NCBI GenBank assembly: GCA_964006375.1
Contig: OZ023265.1
Span: 167,364,118 to 167,428,117, forward strand
Direction: 5' to 3'
Source: Tillus elongatus
Lineage: Eukaryota; Arthropoda; Insecta; Coleoptera; Cleridae
DNA length: 64,000 nucleotides
This document shows, piece after piece, positions 21,375-39,384 of the stretch. The translations under genes were made by a program, and so were the position numbers. Below the pieces are notes generated by a model. It worked only from the letters and a program-made list of their open reading frames with translations. It was not told the DNA's origin and did not search any database. Each line of letters starts with the position of its first letter. Within the stretch, counting starts at the first letter, position 1.

Positions 21375-21655
21375 AAGACAGGCAAGGGATTTGTATGTTC
21401 CCCCTAATAAGATCGAACAGATTGATCGGATACCTCGCAACACTGCAATACGCTTATATAATCATTTACCTGACAGCGTCAAAAATTTGGGCAGCCTCGG
21501 GCAATTTAAGCTTACTTTGAAATCGTTTTTTAGACAGCATTCTTTTTATTCTGTGGCCGAATATTTTAGTTTTAAATTTCAGCGTTAATCAGCTGTTTTT
21601 TTTTTGTGTTTTGACTATTTCCTATATCTTGTAGAGATCTACGGAGCAGTTCTAA
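21375..21655 (+). pseudogene. LINE-2 C-terminus and 3' end, second part
   Basis: After the nested insert the LINE-2 frame resumes as RQARDLYVPPNKIEQIDRIP then RLYNHLPDSVKNLGSL and SVAEYFSFKFQR with a TAA at 21586. This is the typical C-terminal tail of LINEs ending in LYNxLP motifs. The 3' end has TCTAATAAATAAAAAC (polyadenylation-like signal and A-rich tail). Removing 20234-21386 joins the TAYETRQAR and DLYVPPN coding pieces. Confidence 0.85.
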
Positions 21656-22773
21656 TAAATAAAAACTTTTATGCATGTTTTTTGTAATTTACGGTTTCCT
21701 TGGTTCTAGCTTCTTTTTGTCCAGTTTACCACATAAAAATCACTGTTTCTGTTAATGCAGATATTTCGCTGTTTTTCTAGTTTGTTGCCAAACCAAAATT
21801 GATTGCGTTGTAAAAGTAATTTTAACTGAATCCCAAGAATTTATAAAATGAAAATTACATAAATTAAATACCTTTGAAATATTGATTAGTTTGGTTAGCA
21901 GACGGCAAAATGTAATGCGTTTAAAATCCATATAAATGTAAAGTATGCTATAATCTATTTACGTTCAAATGTTTACGAAAACCAGCAAAAACATCTGCAA
22001 ATATACGCTTGCTTGAATACAGCTATGCGAAATGTTAGAAAGCATTAGTGGCATTGAATCACCATAAAGTTTACCAAATTACGTTGTTTTGATAACTGAA
22101 GGCCATGAAACATAAAAGACAAAATGCATAAGTGGAACTTAGTTCTTTTCGGAGATTTCAGATATAATTTCGAGGCAAGTTGAAGCATGTTTTCATTTTA
22201 TAAGTTGCACCACTAAATGTTTTTAGATGAATGATTTTTAGAAAGCTTAACATGGAAACAATGTTGATAACATTTAAATGCAGTCTTTGGTGGCGATTGT
22301 TTTTCTTATCCAGCGAGAACGGAGCACTAAATCAACTGGTGTACTGATATTTCACACTAATAACTGTGATAAAAAAAAAATTACGAGATCTATAGACAAC
22401 ATTTTATAATCGAAGAGGTCATTTTTGCTTGGAAAATCTTAAATCACGAAGCATTTGCATAAGGCAATCAATAATCACTGTCAGCTGATACTTGACAACG
22501 AATTTTTTTAAAGATCCAGAAAAAATTAATCAGTTTCGTGGATAAATATACAGTGAAAGCCCAAATTATTTGTTCATCTTTAAAGGGCAATAAAAAAAAT
22601 AAATGTGTTTCAGTAGAGAAAGTTATTGACACCAATCGAAAGAAGAGGTTTTGGGAGATATTTTGACAGTTGTTTGGTAGTTGTCGAAATGGAGCGCTTT
22701 AACGACAGATTCGGAGACAATTAATCTGGTTTCACTGTTAGTTTTATTTTCTGTGAATGAAGGACGTAGCCAA
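21656..22773. other. Continuation of direct repeat, then no gene recognised
   Basis: 21656-21780 matches 18350-18440 (TTTACGGTTTCCTTG, AAAAATCACTGTTTC). The rest is AT-rich and carries nothing recognised. Confidence 0.45.
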
Positions 22774-22865
22774 AGCGTAAGCTAACTGGAGCAAGTGGTC
22801 CTTCCGAATTCTGGATGTTTTTCAACATTTCTGAAAGGCCACTTGCTCCAGTTAGCTTACACGCT
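22774..22865. repeat. Strong hairpin, about 25-bp arms
   Basis: GTAAGCTAACTGGAGCAAGT at 22777 is exactly inverted at 22840-22861 (ACTTGCTCCAGTTAGCTTAC). The loop is about 40 bp. It precedes the LINE reverse-transcriptase fragment. It has no T-rich run typical of a bacterial terminator and is more likely a fold-back insertion or rearrangement. Confidence 0.7.
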
Positions 22866-22939
22866 GCCTGCGTCTTAATGTACAGAAAAGAAAACCAATA
22901 GTGAAGCCAAAGAAGTAGTCTCCAAGTCTGTATGTAGTA

Positions 22940-23180
22940 TGGAACAGTTTCACCAAATAAGGGCAGTGTGCTGGGACCCATATTGTTATTTATTCACACT
23001 AAATGATGTCTATAGACATTGACGGTGACGTAATAAGCTTTGCTGATGACACGAGTGTGTTGTTTAGGGATAGCACATGGGCAGGGTTGAAACAAAAAGC
23101 TAACAAAGACATGTCAAAACTCCTCCATTTTTCCTTATTTAAAAGGCTAAAGTTGGACTTTTAGAAAACATCTTTGTTTT
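22940..23180 (+). pseudogene. LINE-5 reverse transcriptase, first part
   Basis: Plus strand. KGSVLGPILLFIHT (the RT block normally GSVLGP) is followed after a frame slip by DIDGDVISFADDTSVLFRDS and WAGLKQKANKDMSKL. FADD is the RT catalytic motif. It continues RLKLDF to about 23165 and is then interrupted at 23181 by a TA-core element. The downstream part is at 24518-24800. Upstream RT blocks are missing. Confidence 0.7.
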
Positions 23181-24517
<1,337 letters not shown>

Positions 24518-24800
24518 AATTTTATACCTTTTGCGTCATACACTAACGTGTTGCCAGATCACAGAGAATTAAGGCTGACAAATGAATGTCAGTTTCACAG
24601 CTGCACTAACAGCTTGCCAGCTTACAAAGTATTGAGATTAAGAAGTGAATGTCAGTGTAACAGTTGCACTATAACAAGTGATTTCTTCAAGGTACCTGGG
24701 ATTATACATCAATCTAGCATGGGATAAACAGGTTCATCGTGTAACGAAAAATATTAGATTTATGATAGAAAAGTTCAAGCGCTTTGGAAAAGTTTTTTCT
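24518..24800 (+). pseudogene. LINE-5 reverse transcriptase, second part
   Basis: Reads NSLPAYKVLRLRSECQCNSC, then after a frame slip YLGLYINLAWDKQVHRVT and IRFMIEKFKRFGK. This is the RT region after the catalytic motif (usual form KYLGIxIDxxLxWxxH). It is the expected continuation of the fragment ending at 23165. The remaining C-terminus is not visible. Confidence 0.6.
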
Positions 24801-27095
<2,295 letters not shown>

Positions 27096-27589
27096 GAGGA
27101 TTATCAGGATATTTTATTTTCGCTATACCTTTTTTACTGGTAGTTATATCGAGATGGGATTTTCACCCTCTTGAGACACTTTTCAATTTAGAACATACGT
27201 GTTATATCAAAATCTTTGAGAATCGTTTCGTTTTTTTAAGATCATCTTCAACTTCATTTTTTCTTACGGGAGTCATAATGGACTTTTGGCATTTTTCAAT
27301 GGAGCTCTTTTTTTCCGATTGCAACCATGATATGTTCAATCCATGAGATTTTAAGAAATTTGAATAAACCTAGTTTTTGCGAATAGTTCTTTGGAAATAA
27401 CATGTCACAGTTCAATTTGGTTTTATTGTCTGGCGCATAAAAGTTTAGAATTAAAGGCGTTTGAAAAATTAATGTATAGCACGTCGATCTGGCCTTTATT
27501 ATCCATAACATTAGAAGTACAGGGTGAATCTGATCAGCCGTACCAGTCGTTTATAAACCTACTGGATGCTCCAAGGAAAAAGTTAAGAT
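27096..27589. other. No gene recognised, transposon flank
   Basis: It lies between LINE-C and the transposase remnant. ACAGGGTGAATCTGATCAGC at 27519 resembles the start of a Tc1/mariner TIR but no partner was found. Confidence 0.35.
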
Positions 27590-28195
27590 ATGTTTGTATA
27601 AGCAAATCGGGGACGATCTATCGATTAGCGATAGAGTTAACTTCCGGAACAAACCGGAAATGGGTCGTCCATTCACATCTGTTATGTAAGTTTAATACTC
27701 CATTTTCTGTGAAACGGGATTCGTCAGTAAATAAGAGTGTGTCGCAGAAGGTATTATTTTCATTATGTTTGTTCCTGATCCAACCACAGAAACGTATTCT
27801 GGCATTGTTATCTTAGGGCAAAAGTTCATGTACTTGAGATAGATAAAAGGGCCGTAGCTGCTGTTCTTTTAATACGTAGTGGACTGTAGACCTAGAAACA
27901 TTCACTTCAGCAGCAATCCTTTTTACGCTTGTATGTAGATTTTCTTCAACCGCGTTTAAAACAGCTTTTTCCATATCTGCAGTCCTTGCAGATCGTGGAC
28001 GAGCATGCTAAGTGGTATAAGGTAGGTTTCTCTAAACCTATGGTCAATTGCAGCACAAGTACTGTGGTAAGGAACTTGTCGACCAGGAAACTTTTCAACA
28101 TATCGCCTTGCAGACTCTAAAGAATTACATCCACACTCTCCATATACTAAATGCATGTCAGCCAATTCATCTAGATGATACTGATTATAAGACAT
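27590..28195 (-). pseudogene. Tc1/mariner-superfamily transposase, N-terminal half (DUF4817 + HTH + first Asp)
   Basis: The start ATG at 28195 gives MSYNQYHLDELADMHLVYGE, RRYVEKFPGRQVPYHSTCAA and HRFRETYL, a typical DUF4817 module. In shifted frames follow RPRSARTADMEKAVLNAV, the second helix-turn-helix SVKRIAAEVNVSRSTVHYVL and FYLSQVHELLP. The first catalytic block is TLLFTDESRFTENGVLNLHN. The second and third acidic blocks are missing, so it is a truncated pseudogene. The DUF4817 part is clearly distinct in sequence from the 10439-11454 copy, hence another family. Confidence 0.8.
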
Positions 28196-28516
28196 AATGT
28201 CGAATAACCGAAGCAAAAAATAATATTGTTTGACAAGTTATAACAATTTATACTGCCGTTGACAACTTTTGCTGTATCCATAGTAACGTAAACTTTCCGT
28301 TTAAAATCTAAATTAATACTTGTACGTCTTTAACTATTTTACCTCCATTTTTCTCGAAAACTGTACATCCTATGGAATTTCTACCAGTATACCTCAATTT
28401 TTAATTAGTCTGATTTTTTAAAAGGTGGGAAATTTCAGCAATTTTGACTTTTAGCATATTTTTTTCTAAATTATAACCCTGAGAGTGCCCTCGCGTTCGC
28501 CACTGATTCACATAAT
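28196..28516. other. No gene recognised
   Basis: Probably the 5' flank of the transposase element. No partner inverted repeat was identified. Confidence 0.4.
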
Positions 28517-28860
<344 letters not shown>

Positions 28861-29003
28861 AGTAACTGGAATGAGAATTTACATGTGGCTAGAAATAGTG
28901 CAAATAAACCTATGTTGTGAATCTTAAGTAATTTGGTACACAATATTTAGAGTTTTTTCCAAATAAAAAATAAAGTCCCAAAGACATACGTTGAAACGAC
29001 TTA

Positions 29004-29453
29004 ATGGTGGAAGTTCAATGCCTGACAGACAGAGTAGTTAACTGCCACGCGTCGATTAATTCATACAACAGGTATAAACCATACATCAACGGTAACCAGA
29101 CTAAACATATACCAGGCAGAAAACATACTACCCGAACCAACAATCGTGAAATCTCAGCCGCCATTATGGAAAATGACAGGCGACATGAAATTAAAAATTT
29201 GCCAAGTAATTGTTATTTAACTGGGGGATTCAATCAATTATTAAAATACACTACATTTGTAGCTTCATTAACGGACCCCAATACAGTTTTAAAGCAGCAC
29301 AGATATAGCAGAAATTTAAACAAAATCAAGCCAAGTCTCTATAAAAATAATTCTAAAATAGTTTCTTTGATATTTAAACTTAAACATAAGATGTCATATA
29401 AGATCGAAACAGTCGTGGGATGTGTTTCAATGGTAATTCTACTAATTGTCTAA
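29004..29453 (+). CDS. Unrecognised 149-codon open frame
   Basis: Begins MVEVQCLTDRVVNCHASINS and ends with a hydrophobic stretch VVGCVSMVILLIV. It is Lys/Asn-rich, without recognised domain, and has no TE signature. Open frames of this length are uncommon in such AT-rich sequence but could be chance. There is no supporting promoter or splice evidence. Confidence 0.15.
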   Translation: MVEVQCLTDRVVNCHASINSYNRYKPYINGNQTKHIPGRKHTTRTNNREISAAIMENDRRHEIKNLPSNCYLTGGFNQLLKYTTFVASLTDPNTVLKQHRYSRNLNKIKPSLYKNNSKIVSLIFKLKHKMSYKIETVVGCVSMVILLIV

Positions 29454-29532
29454 TTAATAATTGTTACGTATACTTTGAATATAATATCCCGGGCATGAAG
29501 CCCATCTAAAGTATCACGCAAATAAAACACTG

Positions 29533-29606
29533 TTTGACCTGTGCCTAGATGGCGCAGGGGGCACCGCGCTTGCCTCCTGAGCAGAAGGTTACGCGATCGA
29601 ATCCAT
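29533..29606 (+). tRNA. tRNA-like sequence, probably tRNA-derived SINE head
   Basis: An A-box-like TGGCGCAGGGGG (about 29549) and a B-box-like GATCGAATCC (about 29594) have the usual spacing. An anticodon arm TTGC-CTCCTGA-GCAG gives anticodon CCT (Arg type) with U33. The acceptor stem does not pair well and the D loop is odd, so a functional tRNA is unlikely. A tRNA-derived SINE head or tRNA pseudogene is the better reading. Confidence 0.4.
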
Positions 29607-29937
29607 CTCGATGAATATATGTTTTTTTTATGTTTTATTTTGACATATGGAGACATTTGTGCAACGATTTCATACGTTTTGAACAAGATCTCATTTTTGT
29701 TTAAAACGCCTAAATAAGTTTGTGACTTTTCTGTCTGAAATTATAATTTTGTTATTGTTGATCTTAAAAAAACCGGTTTGATTGGGTTGACTAAAACGAA
29801 ATCATGCTGGCGATTAATAAGAAAAAAATACCTGCTTCCTTGATAATTTGACAGATACTGTACTTTTCTAAATATGAATTAAGTTTCCTTCTGGAAATTT
29901 TCTGTATAACTTTAATGAAATTCGTAATACAAGTTTC

Positions 29938-30004
29938 CTTATAGGCCAAGGGCTGCAGTGCTATCGGGGAGGCAAAGCCGCGGACGAGCCCTGAGGGAGA
30001 GAAA
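29938..30004 (+). mobile_element. 67-bp LINE-R 3' end with 12-bp target duplication
   Basis: GCAGTGCTATCGGGGAGGCA and CGCGGACGAGCCCTGAGGG match the extreme 3' end of the LINE-R copies (compare 21325-21365). The insert is flanked by AATACAAGTTTC at 29926-29937 and 30005-30016. It is an extreme 5' truncation. Confidence 0.85.
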
Positions 30005-30114
30005 AATACAAGTTTCTTTTAAAGAGACTTACACTATCTACAGATGTAGCACATTTTAGTTCTTTAGCTTCATAGAAAATTGAGTTTTGAGCATTTTTCT
30101 CAAAAGGAGTTAGA

Positions 30115-30321
30115 ATGCAAGATTTTTCTGATAATAGAGAGATATCGATGGTAACACTTTAGAAAGAATTCTTCAAATGTGCGCGTACTAGGACCTCTAA
30201 AATCGACCTTCAAGGTCTGTGTAAGTTTAAAGTATTAACTTTACTAATATGCCGTATAATAATAGTGTACAATTATTATGAAAATTCGCTACTATAACGC
30301 ACTTGCTGCGTCCCGAATTTT
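30115..30321 (-). repeat. TA-core family element lacking the (TA)n tract
   Basis: Tail-side flank (TAATAGAGAGATATCGATGG, TTCTTCAAATGTGCGCG, TAGGACCTCTAAAATCG) leads, without any TA tract, to the terminal head motif (CTACTATAACGCACTTGCTG) at about 30316. The element is only about 200 bp long. Confidence 0.65.
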
Positions 30322-31447
30322 TTTTAGATGTTGTTAATATTTACTGGTGTACAAGTTTTGAAAATCTTATCTTTAGCCGATTTAAAGATAATTAGGGAAA
30401 ATCGCTTTAAGCGTAACAACTTTAATACCCTGTATCTCTGTATCACGACCTTAAAATGAAAAATGCTATACGAACTACCCCCACTATTTTTTCAAGGGCA
30501 ACACACACTCCAAATTTTTTGAAGTATAATCAGGACAGCCTGTATAAGTCCAGATTTGCTCAGGATCTGTATAAATCGTACCTTGCATTTTTTGTAAGTA
30601 GTCGTTGTAAGCAATTTTCTTATCTTTAATTAACGCACGTAAATGCTTAAAATCATTATAATAAACTGAATTCTTAATTTTCTAACATTTATTAAAAATA
30701 CATCTCTTTTATTTGATAACAGATATTAATACGTAAACCAGTCAGGATAATGAGGTCCAAATGTGTTATAAGGTGAAACGCATAAATCAGATTTTGTGGA
30801 AAGTTTATTATAAAAGGGCAAACAAGCTGTATTAACTTCTGACAAATTATTTAAGAAACACCATAAAAATCCACCCTCGTATACATGCACACTGCTAAAT
30901 ATTTCCCGTTAAAACTGATTTTTCAACTTGCAACTCGAAGCGTAATTGAATTATTTTCAATCTCGTTTCCTGAGTTTTGCCTAAAAATAAACCTGCAAAA
31001 ACAAATTTGAGAGCTGTTTAAAGTAACTGTTCTGGTTAGAGACGTGGACAAACTTTTTTACACGTAATTGTTTGATTATTTATTTATTGGCGAATTTTCA
31101 TCAAGAAAAATTCAATAAGCTGTTTCAAACGCTTTTCATCCTGTCCTCTCTATTCGCAAATTTTCATTAAGAAAATTTCAATATGACTTTGATCAGCATG
31201 TTTTTTTTTAGTCGCACTTGAATACAATTGTTAAAATCAATATGTTGTATGGATTTGGATACCCATTTAACATGGTTCTGTATTTTTATAAGTATTTGTG
31301 TGTATTTGTTTTTTATAAATAAGAAATTTGTTATAAAACTGATCAATGCCACCCCACTTTACTGTACTAAACATTAGATGTCGGCTAGAAGACCGGCACC
31401 CTAAAGAGAGGAATTGCAAATAAACTTTCAACTTTTTTTTATATTTA
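30322..31447. other. No gene recognised
   Basis: AT-rich sequence. A TACCCTGTATCTCTGTA motif at about 30440 resembles a Tc1/mariner terminus. Nothing else was recognised. Confidence 0.4.
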
Positions 31448-32160
<713 letters not shown>

Positions 32161-32299
32161 TTTTTATTTTTATTACCGTAAGTTCTCTCCTAAACCTCCG
32201 TTATACTTTTTCTCACGCAGTCTTGGCATCTTTTTATTAAAGAGAACGTACCAACAGTAAACTAATAAGAAATGGCGGAACTCGGTTCAAACAAACTTT

Positions 32300-33362
<1,063 letters not shown>

Positions 33363-34223
33363 CTTTTTTGTTCATGACCTTAGAGATATAAATACTCTCG
33401 TGTTAGTTTACCAGTTGTCAAAAAAAATTTATATGCTTCACTTTTTTTTAAATCAATGTGGTGATTACTATACCAAATATCAGCATCTCAGCTGTGCTAT
33501 ATGTTCCCTAAATCTGATTTCAATGGTTCTTTTAGTTTGCTCAACGTATTTAAGATTACAATCTTTACAACTCATTTCATACCTGACATTTCAGTGGCTT
33601 TATCCTTAAAAACGGAATTATTCTGATCTGACATCTCGCAACAAAATAAATGACACATTTTGGTATTTCGTATGAAATGAATTATTTAAGTGAGCCAACT
33701 AACAATCGATAACATATTAACTGAGGAGTTTTCGTAAAATTACATGTAATTTGTTACTTTCATCACAAATAATATAACTTTGTCCGAAAGCTGTATTTAT
33801 GTTTATTTTATTGATTTTCTCAAAACTACAGCTGTCAATACACACATCAAAAATGTCAACATTTGGTTGACATTAATTCACGTTTGACGGAATCGCTGTA
33901 ATTAAGGTATATGTTATACCAAATAACCAATTAGAGCGGAATTAACTATTATTTATTTATTATTAATCTGGTATAACCAATACGTCAATGTAGCCATCAG
34001 AGAAGAAAAATAAACATGGTATTTATTACATGTGTGATAAAAAATGTTCTGTACTTTGATTTTGACATACTTTTTGTAAACACCAAGTTTCGAGGGACAT
34101 CTATACCTCCAGGCTAGGCACATTTATATTGGGAAATGAGCTTATGTATAACATAAAACAAATACTATGCGTAAAATAAAGATGCTGGCAACATCTTTCT
34201 GAGTTCCACAACATTTCTCTTTT
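33363..34223. other. No gene recognised
   Basis: AT-rich spacer. TGTCAACATTTGGTTGACA at about 33856 is a short inverted repeat. Confidence 0.4.
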
Positions 34224-35906
<1,683 letters not shown>

Positions 35907-36427
35907 TTTTTGCTTATGCATACAGAAGTGTTTTTAGAGTGTTTCTGGAAACAGTTTTCAAAAATTACGTGTGCTGTTATCTGCATAATTACCGATTATT
36001 CCAATCGAGAAAGCACATATTACTCTCATAAATAATATTTTATACGACTTTCCATGTAACACTAGGTTTTGTAAAGGGCATGTAATTTTGTCAATACACA
36101 GGAACAGCACCCGCATGTGTATGTATTATTTTGCCCAATTTTAAATCTTCAGAAACTTGATCAATCACTACTAACAAATTTATTTTATGTGTGCATGTTC
36201 AACTACAAAATTACAAAAAAATAGTTGTCACGGTTTTCAACCCCACAAAAAACTTCTTTAATTCAACACAAATTACAGCCTAAGAAATCAGGACGCATAT
36301 TTAAAATTCGTTAAAACTTTAATATATACATATATGCAAATGTCAGTCACAAATCGAAAATTTAGGTCTATAAAACTTTTAAACGCTTCAACATGAAAGC
36401 CCAGATTAATTTGTTTTTGGTTTTCTT
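35907..36427. other. No gene recognised
   Basis: AT-rich. The first part (TGCATACAGAAGTG, TTTCTGGAAACAGTTTTC) resembles the C-rich repeat seen at 40740 and 44860. Nothing else was recognised. Confidence 0.4.
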
Positions 36428-36900
36428 TAAAAGAATTCACTAATGAGGAGACCGCGAATTTCGAATTTTGAAAAAATTTCTTCAAATGAGCGTAAACTAG
36501 ATACCTTGGAACCATAATCCGAGGCCAGTTTCAGACTTTATATTTTATGTCTCCGGAAATAATAAAGCTATGGTAACCAAATCTGGTAGGCGGGTTTGTA
36601 TCATAAAAATTACACCATGTACCAAAATTTGGATCTCTACGTTAAAAGAAAAATTATGGGCATTATAGTTTTTCTTCTTAAAACGTCAAAGTCGCGATCT
36701 CAAACGTCCAAATTGACATGTTCTAGATAAAGAATCTGAAACCAATACGGCTTAATTACAAGAAATGTCGTAAGAAGTGTATTGTATAAAGCATTGAGTT
36801 TCAGCTTCAGCCGTCATTGCCCTTCATCTTACTTAAATATTTGCAGAAAATGAATTTCATATAGACCATTTCTCTGATGCTTTGACAGTAGTTTCAATTA
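36428..36900 (-). repeat. TA-core family element lacking the (TA)n tract
   Basis: Tail side (AAAAGAATTCACTAATGAGG, CGAATTTTGAAAAAATTTCT, AATCCGAGGCCAGTTTCAGA) passes through TTTATATTTTATG directly into body (TCTCCGGAAATAATAAAGC, AAACGTCAAAGTCGCGA). The TA tract is absent at the junction. The head end is not seen. Confidence 0.75.
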
Positions 36901-37356
36901 TAAGGTTATAATACATGAAGAACAAACATTGTACCCCTTTTTAAGCACATCGCGCGCACGGTGCAGTGTAAGATTTGGAATAGTTAGTTCTTATAAAGAA
37001 GGAGAGCAGAAAGATAAATGTATGTATAATATGTGTTGCAAATGGATTAAACAATGATTTGTTCTAATTATACAGTAGCATTTCCAGTGCCAGGTTTGAG
37101 CTGACATACAATATATCAATGTAAAACACATATTACTCTATGGTCGAACAGATGTATATGGATGCGTTCATACGTTCATACTGAATATTAAGCTTCAGTT
37201 TTTCAGTTCCTAATTACCTACAAATTTAATAGAGTAATAAAAATTTACTGACGTAATGAATGTTACGTGAGCATTTTAGTCAATTTTCACTAAACATAAT
37301 ATTTTTCCTTTGTGATTTTTCTTCTGTTTACAAAGTCGTTTGAGAATTGTGTTTTT
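36901..37356. other. No gene recognised
   Basis: AT-rich spacer without identifiable structure. Confidence 0.4.
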
Positions 37357-37465
37357 TTGTGAATATTCTTAATTAAATTCACTAATATAAGGAAATCGCG
37401 ACTTTTGCATTTGGAAAAAATGTCCTCAAATAAGCACGAACTGGGCCCCCCTAGAACGCATTTCC

Positions 37466-37560
<95 letters not shown>
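37357..37560 (-). repeat. TA-core tail and (TA)n, abutting a transposase pseudogene
   Basis: Diverged tail (GTGAATATTCTTAATTAAAT), flank (GCGACTTTTGCATTTGGAAA, CTAGAACGCATTTCC) and (TA)n at 37473-37558. The tract then meets transposase coding remnant at about 37562. Confidence 0.75.
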
Positions 37561-37561
<1 letters not shown>

Positions 37562-37563
<2 letters not shown>

Positions 37564-38360
37564 TGAAAAAAAAACCTAATTTTCGTGTAACATTTCTTAA
37601 CCAATTTTTGTAAAGAAAATGGAATTTTTCGTTGAAGAAATTGCAAATTTTCATGCAAACATTTAAACATACGTTTAAGTTGTAATACAACAATTGAAAT
37701 AGTTTCTGATTTAATTGCTCTGATCCTAGTTCTGATCATCGCCTGCAGAAGTTGCAGGTTGTCTGCTTTCTGCCTGTACACAGCACTTTTTACAGAAAAG
37801 AAATCCAGAGGAGTCAAATCGGAAGATCTTGCAGGCCATTATACTCTACCTCGCCGACCGATACACCGATTAGAAAACGCAAAATTGAGGCATTTACGAA
37901 CTTGTCTTGCATAATGCGGCGGTACTCCGTCTTGCTGAAACCACAAAGACCTATTGGGAATCGCTAGATTTTCAGCGTTGGGGTTAATGTTAATCAATGC
38001 AGGAAGTAATTCGTTTTACAAAAAACGAAGATACACCTCTCCTGTCAATGTGTCTTAAAAAATACGGCCCTATGACTTGACTGTCAACAATTTCAGCCTA
38101 GACATTGCTTTTCTAACAGGTTTAGCATAACACTTAAACTAGTATCTTCAACTATTGCTGCACGTCCACTTTTTATTAATCTCTGACATGACTAACTTGA
38201 CGAAATTTTTCCTATTTTCCATACCGTTGGTTGTGTTATTAGATTTCCTTCTGGGTATTTATTGTAAAATCACTGACAAACTACCTGTTGAGTTCTTGTT
38301 TTGTCACCACATCCTATCATAATTATTTTTAATTCTTCGCTTTTAACTTAACTTAGCCAT
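37562..38360 (-). pseudogene. DD41D-type mariner-like transposase remnant
   Basis: Reading from about 38357: a degraded N-terminus (EELKIIMIGCGDKTRTQQ, FYNKYPEGNLITQPTVWKIG) recalls the DUF4817/HTH module. The catalytic core then gives WFQQDGVPPHYARQVRKCL (second Asp) and, after a stop, WPARSSDLTPLDFFSV (third Asp). Spacing between the Asp residues is 41, as in the DD41D (rosa/Visitor) group. The C-terminus (NLQLLQAMIRTRIRAIKSE) is open but runs into family repeat. A probable right terminus TACAGTGACGCGCTAAAG (reverse strand) lies at about 38691 next to TA. Confidence 0.7.
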
Positions 38361-38765
38361 AATACGTGAAGATAACTAATTAAAGTGTCGTTTACAGAAA
38401 CACAGTTAAGGTGTATTTCAGAGAACATTATACGGTGATATGTTCTTATCTACGAAAGTGGTAAAATAATCATATTAAGGTGATTACTTTTTTATCGATC
38501 AAAATTGGCAGGATTGTTCACATTTCCGATTTCAAAAATATTTTTCTCGAAATTTTTCCTCTGTAATGTAACATAAAACTGATATCACCGTATTGGCAAT
38601 TAAATGAAGCATTAAAATTTAGAGAATTTAGAGAGAAAAAGGACTATTTAAAAAACAGTGATAAGGTCATCACTCTTTAGCGCGTCACTGTATAATTGAC
38701 TAGTATGTCAAAATATGGGCTATTTTTTATCAAAATTTACTTGTTTTTTATTTGTTCAAAAAAAT
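38361..38765. other. Non-coding flank of the DD41D element
   Basis: 5' flank and right end of the transposon remnant, with GATAAGGTCATCACTCTTTA before the terminus at 38691. Beyond that nothing was recognised. Confidence 0.45.
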
Positions 38766-39155
<390 letters not shown>

Positions 39156-39384
39156 GGCGATCCTTAACTAGACGGGCGGCATTGCCGGACGGTGCTTATA
39201 GCTCTAGGGTCCTGCCTGACCTGACCTACAGGGCTGCCTGACCTGACCTACAGGGCTGCCTGACCTGACCTGCCCTGTAGGTCAGGAAGGTCAGTTCAGG
39301 CAGGCCTCTAGAGCAATAGGCACCGTCCGGCATGCTGCTCTCGCAATGAATGAAATGACGGGACCCGTCTACTTAAGGATCGCC
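39156..39384. mobile_element. Fold-back (hairpin MITE-like) element with internal 22-bp tandem repeats
   Basis: The outer inverted ends are GGCGATCCTTAACTAGACGG at 39156 and its near-complement CCGTCTACTTAAGGATCGCC ending at 39384. The inner arms also pair (GCCGGACGGTGCTTATAGCT with AGCAATAGGCACCGTCCGGC). Inside are two and a half copies of CTGCCTGACCTGACCTACAG (22-bp period) at 39212-39280, partly complementary to CTGTAGGTCAGGAAGGTCAG that follows. The GC content is far above that of the surroundings, and it is inserted in family body sequence. Confidence 0.85.

Noticed and set aside
22774..22865. Rho-independent terminator
   Set aside because: Eukaryotic context, large loop and no T run after the stem.
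29004..29453. 149-codon open frame as a confident gene
   Set aside because: No domain, promoter or splice support; listed only as a low-confidence frame.
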